Assembly: GCF_028389875.1 (NCBI RefSeq)
Contig: NC_084667.1
Coordinates: forward strand, 62,226,570-62,290,569
Length of the DNA stretch: 64,000 nucleotides
Direction: 5' to 3'
From: Rhea pennata
Lineage: Eukaryota > Chordata > Aves > Rheiformes > Rheidae
Shown: positions 11,001 to 23,000 of the stretch, piece by piece
How the letters are laid out: each line of letters starts with the position of its first letter
How positions within the stretch are numbered: position 1 is the stretch's first letter
Made by a program: the position numbers and the translations under genes
The notes under the pieces: generated by a model
What the model was told of the DNA's origin: nothing
Seen by the model: only the letters and a program-made list of their open reading frames with translations
Databases searched by the model: none

Positions 11001-14000
11001 TGACGGGCAAGCGTCATGTGTGTTACGCTGGGGCGGTTGGGCTGATGCTGAGCAATCGCGGATCAGCTTTAGCACTGGGCTGCTGCACCATTGCTAGCGG
11101 TTTGTATCGGCCCTCTATGCTTTTTTTTTCGTAAACAGACACACACACCATAGCGATGTTAGTTACTACAAGATCGGAGACATCTACAAATTACTTGCTT
11201 TTGCACGACATGTACCAGACAGCCTACGTTTGCTGAAGCTGTTTGCTAGATTCTGGGCCTTGGCAATACTGACTCTAAAGCAATGGATTTGATTAGTGGT
11301 GACAAAGGCAGCCAGATACCACTACCAGCACTGGAAGAGTGCTGATGGTAACTGCTGAGCCAGGGGCCTGCTGGGGACCAGCCTTGAGGCTGAGGTATCA
11401 ATGGGCAATGGCATCTCTCCTCTTGCCACTGCCTTTTGTGCAGTTTTTTTTTTTTTTTCAACGTCCAAAAGTGGATTAAATGGTGAGTTGCATGCTAGAA
11501 AAAGATCCTTCAAATCAGTCATCTTAGCATGTAAATATATGTAAATGAATATCAAGGGAGGATGTTTTCACCCTCACCTTGGACAGTAAAGTCCTCCTAG
11601 GCTTGTCCTGCTATAACAATAGAGGAATCGGATTCCTCTAGACACTGACTCTGACCAGGAAGCAATGGGATTGCGCTGAGTTGCTTTAAAGAAGTCTTCT
11701 GGGGAAGTGGATGGAAGGAGAGACTCTCACTTGCTACCCGAGCCACCAAAAATAACGTCTAATTTTGCATAAAGTGAACGCTCTCCCCGCCCCCAATATT
11801 TTCCTTGATGCTGGAGGAAGGAAGAGGATGGGGTGACACAGGCACAAACACATACTCTGTGTAGTACGGGTTCAGCGCCCACAAAGTGCCCAACTCACAT
11901 AGCCTGGCTTATAGGGGGTACTTGTCTCTGGCCCAGACAGCACGTTTCCAACCTTCTCTGCCTGGCTGTATCGGTGTTTCCTGCAGACTGGGCTATCTGG
12001 AGAATGCCAGGAATGAGCTTCTGCAACAGATTTTCCTGAAACAAACAAAACCAAAACCATATACCGTGAATGCAAAAGCCCATCTCCACCAGGAAGCTGC
12101 TGCTTTGTATTAAGTTAGAAAGCGCTCTGAATAAAATGGCATCAAGTTATGGCATAAAAATGACAGTTTTGCAGCTTTCCTTGCAAAGCATGCACATTTG
12201 CAAAACGTAACAGTGTTTCAAAGGTAATGAGATGAGAGCCATGCAGTTATGGAACTTTCTGTTTTCTTCTGGAAATTGTCTGAATACAAGTATGAGTAAA
12301 AAAAAATGAATAAATAAGAAGGCTGCACTGCGGGTTTGGAAAGTTTGCATCCCAACGATATTATCGCATATCTGCAATGCATTTTAGGAGGAACAAGTAG
12401 AGGCATGTCCTGATTTGGGGAATGTTCATTCTGGATTTAATTGACAGGACACCCATGGGACTGTCATGCACAATGCAAACCACTAAAAATACTTGCAGAG
12501 TTGAAACTGTTTTCCTCAGTAATTACGCGACTGAAATCAGAACCAACCCAAAAAAGTGAAACTACCCAGAGCAAACCACCAAGAAAGTACCAAAAGACTT
12601 TGGATCAATGCAATGAAATGCACATAAACCACCTTGGCATTTGGCAGGCAAAATCTAAATGGCATGTTTTTGACTGCTTTGTAATGTACATGTGAATACT
12701 GCAGCGTAAGAACACCATGGCCAGATGATACATGGTGTCCACACAAGGCAGGAAGTCAGACATTACGTATGAGAAAGGTTGAGGAATACAGCGTGCAGCA
12801 CAGGGAGATTGCCATGTTCAGACACATGCATTAGCAGGTGCCTACCAGAAGATGCTTTCAAAGTTTTTGTGGTCATTTTAAGATATGCCTCGGGATTTTC
12901 AGTGATTTCTACATCTGAAAAAAGAATAATGTCATTTTCCTCACTATTCAGTATTTTCCAGCTATTAAAAAGAAACATTTGAAACAATGAGGGAAAATAA
13001 AGACCCCCCAAAAAAGGGTGTTTTATTTTTATTTTTTTAAATCGGACATTCTTAAAAAGTAAGTTTTCTAAAAATCATACGTTTCTGAAAATATCAGGTT
13101 GGTTTAGACAATACCATTTCTTTTCATCAAGACAGTAATCCTAAGATATAAGATTGCTCACATTTATTAGCAGTGCTTGAAAACCAACCAAGTGGGAGCA
13201 AGACCTTGTTCCCCCTTCCCTCCTCTACAGGATGTCCTGCAATTGACCATCTCAAAACAAACACCTGGCAGTTGGGTCTCACCTGACAAAGCACTGTAGT
13301 ATGTTCCTTCTTCTTCGTCCTCATGAGAGGAAGAGCCCCCCACATCACCTGTGTGATCCCATTCGAGTGGGATGGAGTCGACACTGACAGGGGTCTCACA
13401 GCCTGATCTTTCATGACCTTGACTAGGCGGCACAAGGTGACAGAGGGACTGTGGGGAAGATGGCACCTCACTGATGGCCTTCTTATGCCAGGGATCATTC
13501 TGGATTTCTCTGGAGTCTTCTGGATCTGTCTCATTTTCAGAAGTCTCTTTTTCATCATCCAGTCCCTAAAAATAAAGAATAATTATGGCATATTAGTAAG
13601 AACTGTAATAGATGTAGGCTGCTTAAAAAGTTAATGATTGAGCAGCACGGTACTACTGGAGACTGTTTTGTGGTCAGCAGACCCCATGTGCCTCAAATTA
13701 AAGGGAAGCATAATTTCTGCCTTGTTCCTCTTCTGCTAAAACATTCCTCACATCAGCAACTACCAAGACACTCAGCTACGACCAAAACACTTCTTCATGG
13801 TTTGCAGAAAGAGATATCCAGTTCCAAACAGACTCCACAGGTCAGCAGTGAAATGCTGCTCAGAGCAGGTGAACAGCTACTCTCAGATGCTCAGGTTTGT
13901 TACTCCCTCTATTTGGCTTTTTAATAGATGTTCTTTCTTTCCAAGCCAAACCAAAAGTAAAGAGCATGCTGTTCCCAATTCAAGGTTGCCATAAGAAAGT

Positions 14001-17000
14001 AGACAGATGGAGCGTAACAAATAAATCCATAAAGAGATATTCTAAGCACATTATTGAAATTAAAGAAAACAAGTACTGATATAAAAAACAGCAAAAAGCT
14101 TTTCAAGCCCTCAAACCACTACCATCTAAATATTAACCTTGTGGATTACTTCCATGCTATTATCTCAATTCTGCAGATGGAGACCCAACAGGAGAGGCGT
14201 GAGGAAACATGACTGATGACAAAGATTTAGCAAAGCTGGCACAACTACTGAGGCATTCCTGATTCCTTTGAGCAAAATCTAAGCTGCTAGGGATAAGCAA
14301 TGAACACTGCAGCTCAAACACCAAAATCCTGCCAAAGCATCAAGGTGACTCTTGCTTCTTACAGTATGCCTTGAAGTCAGTCTTCGATGGAACCGGGCAA
14401 CTCGCCCAAACACTTCCTGACAGTATCTATGTAGCTCTTCCAATTCATCTTCAATCAGGATAGCATCCAAGGGCTCACTCTTCTGAATCAGCTGCTCCCC
14501 AAAAACAATTAGCTGATCAATCTTATTGGTGTTTAACGTTATTTCTTGCTGGAAACCCTATTTGGAACATACAAGAAAAATGATTACTTCTTCAATGCCC
14601 CTTTCCAGCCTGAAGTTTGTCCTCCTTTCCTAGCTCAATGCAGTAAAAAATGAAACTAGCAACTGACATTGTTGTCTAATTTCATTTGGTAAACATTTTT
14701 TCACCCAAGATGTGCAGAGGTTTGTTTTATTAGCAGGATTACAGTTCCAAATGAAGTGGCATTTTCCACTTGTGCGTATATCAATATGACTGCAGCATCC
14801 TGAGCCTGCAGGGGATCAGGGTGTGAGAATTCAGATAATCAGAGTTTCTTCTGTTGTTGGTTACATGCAATCTTAGTAGCAGAGAAGTCCGGGTAACCGG
14901 GCCTGCAAAGAGTCTACATACCAACAAAGCTACATCCCAGAACAGTGTAAAGGAAAAAGAGGAAATCAGCACATGACCACGCAACAAGGAACTAGTACGG
15001 TCTTTAAAAACATTACACTCACATGCTACCCTATTTCCCCACAGGAGTGCCAATTACAACCAATGCACCCAAAGAAGAGATCCTAGCTTAAGGCTGGTTC
15101 AAAAAAAATCTCACTAGAAAGGAGCACCTGGAATTAGGGATGTGGCTTTTACTGTTAACCCACATGTGCTCCTCACGTCAGACACCACCGTCACTGACGC
15201 TAAGGTGTTAGGAGAAAACAGCAAGATAGAACCAAGAGTTTGAATCCTGAATCTGTTTAATCTTGCTTCAGAGAATAAGTCTTAGAAGCTTACTGGTATC
15301 TTACAACAAATATAGCCCAACAGAGACCTGCCAGCTATCATGAAGTTCCCAAAAAGAAGATTGTATCAAGAGAGGGCAGCCCAGTATGATCAGCTGGGCT
15401 ATATTAAACAGTTGCTTTATAAGGATACATACATTTAACTGGCGCATTTTGTCATCAAAGTTACTTTTTGAGAAGTGCTCCACATTCGTCAGCTGGAGGT
15501 CCATTTCTGTGAGCCACACAAGGATGCTCTCCCTCGTACCCTCAAACTCATCTCTCCGATTGGTGAAGTGCTGAAGAGCAGGAAGGGAGCCAGTGTTATA
15601 TTCACTGAATTACAGAGAAAAGATGCTCATAGGAGCCCTCTGAAAATAATATTTTGTTTCAAAATTGCTGTTGACCTTAAAGGACACAAATTAAGCATGT
15701 CACATATTAACTGCCCCTTTCCTGCAGTGATGCTGGCATAAAGCATCCCATACTGGAACACTATTCCTCTGGGAGAGGGAATAAAATTTCAACAGTAAAG
15801 AATGCTTATATAAAATGATATTCTTGCTTCCACACTGCATGACAAATACACCTTCTCTCACATCATTATACCACAGCAGCAGTCAATCAGGCTCAGGTTT
15901 AAGTATCTCATTTGTTTTAAATTTAGAAGAACATTAGACAAAGGAAGCCAGTCCCATTTCTAATTAAACCCAGGTAATTAAAGTTATGGCTTTAAAAGCA
16001 GTAGAACAATGGAGAGGCTGGAACATGGATATCCACACAACTAAGTAATGCATCAGTCGGCATGGAAGGCAGGAGATGTTCTCTCTGCTGCCATCTCTCG
16101 CAAAAGGCATCATCAGAAGTGCAGCTTTCTGTGCCCCAGTTCTCCTCAGGGGATTTACTGTTCAGGAAGGAGATTAAATAACATCCCAAACATGACAGCT
16201 CCTAACTCCACAGCTCAAACCCCTTCATCACTTATCTCACAAACTCACCCACTGGCTTTTGGGACCTAATAATTTTCCCTGGCAACTGCTTGTAGCCCTG
16301 CTATACTTAAAGCCCTGCTGTATTTAGGGCTGTAGGGCTGTGAAGATGATCCGAGGGCTAGAGCACCTGCCCTACGAGGAACGGCTGCGAGAGCTGGGCC
16401 TCTTCAGCCTGGGGAAGAGAAGGCTGAGGGGGGATCTGATCAATGTGGACAAGTACCTGCAGGGAGGGTGTCAAGGGGATGAGGACAAACTCTTTTCAGT
16501 TGTCCCGTGTGACAGGACAAGAGGCAATGGGCAGAAATTGAAGCACAGGAAGCCTGAACGTGAGGGGGGAATTTCTTTACTGTGAGAGTGATGGAGCACT
16601 GGACCAGGCTGCCCAGGGAGGTTGTGGAGTCTCCTTCTCTGGAGATATTCAAGGCCCGCCTGGATGCAACCCTGTCTACCATGCTCTAGGTGACCCTGCT
16701 GAGCAGGGGGGTTGGACTAGGTGATCTCCAGAGGTCCCTTCCAACCTTACTGATTCTGTGATTCTGTGATTTAAAAACCAGATAGCAGCAAGTTTCTCCT
16801 ACTGCACAGCACAGGAAATCTGCTCAAAAATATTTTTAACTAGACTAGAGAAAAGTCATCCTCAGCAGCAGTACAGCTCTCTGAAGCATCACAAATAAAC
16901 CCTCTGACAGCATTCCTGTCAGCACGGAGTGCAGCACAAGGCAGGGACAGCAGCATGTCCCTCCATCACATCTCCATGGTCGAAGGCTTTGCAAGTAGAT

Positions 17001-20000
17001 CATAAGTTAGCGTTAAGCAGAGCTGCATTGTGAACTCCTTTTCTGCATTTGTTCTCTGCCCCTCATTTATGGAAAGATGCAAGTGCATGAAGGCATCCAG
17101 CCATGACAGGGCTAGATTAGACAAGTGGATTGGAGCAGCAGTAATGCCTACAACGAACCTTTCAAAATTCGCAGTTGTTCTTTACCTATGCTTCTTTGGT
17201 TAACAGGAACTCCTTTGCAAAGGACATACGTACGTCATATAGACAGTGACCTCTTTCAGAGCTGCTCTCCCACATTGGTAACTCAAGCCCACTAAGGCTG
17301 AAACACAAATCAGCACAAGACAGTTGCTCAAGTATGTGTTTTGCCCTTGGTAATTCCTATAGGAATCTTTAAGAGCTTCTCACTGTCTCCTACTCCACCA
17401 TGCAATTACCTTGAGTCTCCTCAGAATGGCAGCGACTCGTTTCTGAAGGTTATCCCAGCGCTGGTTGCCCTCATGTACCATCTGTTTCAGCTTACTGGCT
17501 GAGTCGGTCCGGTTCTCTCGTGCGAGGCGTCTATATTGCTTATTGATCAGCTCCAACTGAGTGAGTCGTTCGTGGATTTGCCGTTGGAAAGCCTGCAAGG
17601 CAAACTGACAAACTTGCATCCCTTGCCAATAAGAGAAAGGATTGGTGTGATACTATCTATCTATCAAGATGGTGATGCCCCTTCCCCTCAAAAAACAGAC
17701 TTTACAGCATCTTCAAAATTAAATCCAGAGAAGGCCCCATATTTTAAATCATCAAAATCAACTCTCTCTGCTCAGATTCAGCTCATTGGGGGGGTGGGGG
17801 GGGGAGAGAAAGTCAGCCCACAGAGGTGTCCTGCCTATAGAAAGCAAAAGTTTTAACTTCTAGGCAATATCTTGTCAGTTCTGAGTATTGGATTCTCTAC
17901 ATACAAAGATTCTGGAGGCAAATGAATCAGTTAGCTGCTTAGCAGCCATGCACCAGTTAAGTTATTTGTGTTCTCTTTACCACCACTTCCAAACAGCCAA
18001 AAGGGTCTTTCAGAGATCCAGGCATTTCACATAGACAATAAGTATTCAGCAACCTGATAATTCAGCCAGCTGGTGAGCATAAAAAACCTAAATTTAAAGA
18101 ATTCACCTCAAATTTCTTCAGCTCCTCCTTTGCACGCGTGTACAGAACCTCCGAAGAATGAGGGTTAGCTGCCGTCCTTTCAGCGGATTTCAGCCAATCT
18201 TCAAAGCGTGAGTAGTCATCCAAAAACCTCTGCCACAGGCGCCAGGTTTCCTCAATTCTGAAAAGGAAATGCAAAAATGGAAGAGTTTTATCACAAGCTT
18301 ACCACGCATTTTGCATTTCTTCTTCAATATTCAGTTTTTGGCAAAAGCAAGTATTTCTTCAAAGTGCTGCCACAGACTACTTACTCTAGGAAGGGTCAAA
18401 AAAAGAGACTCACTTCATTCGTCTCTCCATAGACATGGCACAAATGTTTCTCCACCGTCTGTCCAAACTCCTGGTAGTCTGCTGGATGGAGTCACACTCT
18501 GTCTCATTAGCACACGCATCTGAATCATGCAGCAGGACTTCACAAATATTAAATACGGATTCCACCCCAGCAGTGTGTTGTTCTATGTCTCGTTGTAGAT
18601 CCTGTAATAGGAAAAAGAAGAGTTTCAGTGGAAGGCAATGTGTATGGCCAGGGTTCAGACAGAAGACCTTTCAAAATGCTGCAGAAGATAGGGAAAGAAC
18701 AATTTGTTTGTCAGTAAAAGCTTATTTAGCTTTACAGACTAGGCTTGCAGGATGAGCAGTGCAGATGACAGGCTGATAGGACAGGACAGGGAACTGCCAC
18801 ACAAGAAGGGATTGTCCAGCTCTGGCTTCCCAGCAAAAGCTCAATATTTTCATTTAGTCTGAACAGTTTTAATGTGCATTCAAAATCCAAACCTTACACA
18901 CACTGAAAACACACTGATTTTGACAGTACTAGAAGACAGTATCTCATAAGACACTGTAAGACTTGACAGAGAATTACTATTATATTTTAGTGACTACATG
19001 ATCACAAGCTGGTACCACAAACTGCGGTGCACAGCATACGCAGAGTCAGTGTTGCACTAATACTCTTATTCCCCCTTCTAGACCTCTTATTTTAACAAAA
19101 TTACTTCAAAAGGCCTGGCAAAAAACCCTCGTCTGATCTACATTACATGTTTCTTTTCCACAGCTTGCATCTCCATCATATTCTAGGCACTCATTCTGTA
19201 CCTGTAACTATTGATAAAGTCAATTTAAGTGAAGAAGAGAAAAAGAAAGCCTTATCTAAATGTTTCCAATTGAAAAAGCAGCTCTATACAATACTACCAA
19301 CTGTGAATGTAAACGAACTGACGATGTATACTACCTTCCCATTATTTCAACCCATTCTTGGCTTCCCTAATGAAGGATGCAGTGAATTCGCTGGAATTAT
19401 ACCAGAACAACAGACGCCAAAGAAAACGCGTTTTACTTACAAGAGTGAACAGGAACTCTCACTAAATGTTATTACTGATTTTAGCGAACAGATAAAGAAG
19501 AATTGGTTTTGCTCTAGACTTAAAAAAAAACAGGCACACAGCTTGTAGGCAGCTCAAACAGAGTTGAGGGAAGATCTTTACAGAAGTCAGTAAATTGCAA
19601 GGGGTTGAGTATCAGCCACTGGCAAGCTCCAGTGGTATTTATATGTGTACCTGAAAGAAGGGCTGAGCCATAAAAAGCCCCAGAAAATTTGGTTTGTGGG
19701 ATTTGTGGTAATCTGCAGCTCTAAGCGAAGTAAAAGCCAAAAATCTCTACATAGATAACAGGCTGCCAGAAGCAGATCCAACATCATTTTTAACAGCTTA
19801 TTAATGATTCACAGCAGTTTTTTCAGCAAGAGGCAGCTTTTTAGCACAGGCTCTACTTCTTGGGGCAGGTTCTACCACACTACTGTCACCTACAGAGATT
19901 CTTCTAATTTCACCGAAATCGCCCTGGATTTAGAGTTACGTTGGTAGAAAATGAGAATTTGTTCCAGAGACTATAAAATCATCCTTACTTGCACTACGCG

Positions 20001-23000
20001 ATCTTGCTGACACTGTCTCATTACTTTTGGTCCTACCTGGGCTCACGCAATAGCGCCAGGCAGAACGCTCGCGGTTATCAAAGCTGCCTATTCCCAACGG
20101 CTTAACTGCGTTACGTACCAAGAACATAACATCGGTGCCCACAGGTACTCTTCCATCAACTCTGCACAGCATTGCCCAGTGAGCTTAAACAGACTACACG
20201 ATGCTAGACCTCTCCTGTAAACACCTTTTAGATTTCAAAATGATTATTCGTGTTTCAAATCTTAAGCCTTTAACTGTACAAGCACACCATAAAAGTCTCT
20301 GGATGCACAAATGCACAACGCTTTCAAACTTCATTGTTCAAGACAGAATGGGTAAAACTTCTCCAGCCATGGATGTCACACCAAAGAAGCCTATGAGGCA
20401 TATTTCTCACGATCACTCCACACTTGTCAAAGTAATTGCTGAGATAAAACCAGGAAAGATCTCTTTACTTGTTGCATTCGGGTAAGAGTTTTGCTAAAGC
20501 TTAGCAAAAAAAGGCCCCCCCTCTTTTTTTTTACTGTTCTTTTTTTTCAGCACAGACTTCTTATATCCAGCCTCCTTAAAGTTAATGCTAGGAGGAGACT
20601 AGAGGTGCTCTAAGGCCTGTTGCTTGAAACAGAACCCAAACAACAAGCAGTGAGTGGCTCTGAGGAGTCAGCGATGTCTCTCCAGCAAGCTACAGCTTGA
20701 ACGCTCATAATAAAAACACATTAGTTAAGACACAATTCTTCCGTGCTCCTTGTCTTTGCCTGGCATAACTTATCACAGCCTTTGAGAATGCAAAGGGTTT
20801 TATGAGAAGAAAACATTCCCTTGCCGTTTGCATGACTAATCGCATTGCAGGTTAAACCATTAGATGCTGGGAGTCAACATTTCTGGTGTTTGACCACCCC
20901 CTGGCAAGGAGGAGGTGGCCTCTATGGCAATGCCGTGGCTGTGCTCAGCTCCCGGGGAGGGAGAAGGAAGCCCTCAGGTCTCTGTCTCTCAGAGTATTTT
21001 TTCTCAGACAAGAGCAGGGACCAGTGGGAGAGAAGAAGGGATGGGTTACCCACCCCTAGGTGTTCTTTAAGGGCAGATGCTGTAAAGCTTCTGCATTTGA
21101 TAGTTTATTCTTAATGCTCAGTTTTAGAGCAAATATCCCTGTTTATGCCAGTGGCCAGAGGACAGTCTCTGGAGCTCTGTTTTACAGCAATAGTGATTTT
21201 CAGTGTCCCGAGGGAACCCCACTTTGAGCCTGTGCAGACTCAAAGCACAGTCCTTAGCAAGGAGTGACGCAGGTTATGCCATTCCACCAGCAAACCTCAC
21301 CTCGTGCCTCAGAGAAGCTCCTTTTCCTTCTCTAACTGTTGCAGAGAGAAATTTATTCCAGGACTATCCATCTCATCCCACACTTCCACTTGGTGGGGAC
21401 AGCTGGCAAGTTCAGCTGTGTCCAGTACTTGGCATCTTCAGCATTTAAAATCAACATAGATTGTTAGGATCCCCCCTCCGCTGCTCTCTTGGTGAAATGC
21501 CTACACGCACTCAACCAAGGCCTGATAGGGCTCAGCTGGGTCATGCTTATGCCTCAGCAGGATTCACGCACCATCTCACCCAACCCCGAGGGGATTTTCA
21601 GAGCCTATCTCCCAATCAGGCCTCAGTCAAAGGTATGTTTGCCCTCCAAAGCTCAAACAAGCATCCTTTTCTGCCAAGCCTGCTTTGCTGTTTGCAAGGG
21701 GGGAAAAGGAGTGAGCTGTGTATCAAATCACTGCACTTAAATCCGTCACAGCCAGTTTGTAGAAAAAATAGCATTTAGGCCTTGCAGTGCTGAGCTTAAG
21801 TTATCCTCGAGGATTTAGCCCGCCACCTGCATCCCTGTCTAGCCTTTAGGAAGTCTGCTGTACTTAACCAAATAAAAACTATCAAAAATGCTGCAAATCA
21901 ACACTAAGCCAAATTTGTCCCTGTAAAGTGTCTTGGCAGAGAAATGCAGCGAAATGCAAACAGTTAGAAGTTCTGGTTAAAGAAAAGAAATAGATGATTT
22001 GAAACCAGGACCAGTTGTAATCAGTAACATTTGAGCTCATTTTACTTCGGCTGCTCTTATTTCCCACCTGCTGCTCTGCCAGTCTTTTCTGGATTTCTTG
22101 ATCATCACATATGTCGTAAACAACAGGCTTGGAGAGCTCAGACTCAATGCGGGCCAGCCAGGTGCGAAGGTTACTCATGTTTTTGTCCAACAGTTGTATA
22201 AAAGCAAAAGTTTCCTTCAGTTTCTTCACCCTAAAGAAACCAGGAAGAATATTTTGTTAAAAAGATCTGCAGTCAGTAGAAATGATGTTAGCAGGAGGTG
22301 ATGACATCTGTCACGGATTTATGAAGCTACTTACTGTCACACCAAGCTGTTGTCTGTAAATCAGAGCCATGTTTCAGTCAAAACCTACCTAAATTTGCTC
22401 AGCAGGCTCTGCTCTACAGTTGCAGAAGGGTCCTGTGTGAATTATTCAATGAAACTAAATGAGCAGAGTGAATTTTTGTAGCCTCATTAATTTGCAAGTG
22501 AGCTCTTCAGGCAATTCCTGGACATTTGTCTAAGTGGACGTTTGTACTGAAACATGCCTCAGTTAAACTAAAATGGATTTTCAGGGATCCTCCAAGGGCC
22601 CAATTCTCCTACCACGAATGATGTTGAATGGTTCCTTCATTGACCATCAGACCCTGCTGAGCAAGGCAGCGCTCAGCCAGCAGGGCAGGATCATGCCCAG
22701 ATGACAACACCCTAGGGAGTAGGCACACAGATGCGGACAGGAGAGGAGAAGACCTGAGCAGCAGCAGCCGTAGACTTACAGCACTACAATGACATTAAAA
22801 GCTCTTCTAAACAACATGCTGAAATGTGTGGAGAGGTGCAAGACTCTCCTGGTGGGTGAAAATGAAAAGAAGGATGCAGAAGAGGAAGAATATCCAACAA
22901 CTAGGATGAGTGGTACAGCAGACAGGCAAATGTACTGCTGCGACCATTTACTGCTCTTACAGCTCTTTGTAGCACAGCTCTCAAAGCACAGGCAAACCTC

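Noticed and set aside
13127..13558. 143-codon minus-strand frame beginning MMKKRLLK
   Set aside because: Shadow frame of exon 30; the other frame carries the conserved [18 protein letters not shown] sequence.
16340..16682. Open frames on both strands considered as a host gene
   Set aside because: They are the tail of CR1 reverse-transcriptase coding sequence and its antisense; 5'-truncated and non-functional.
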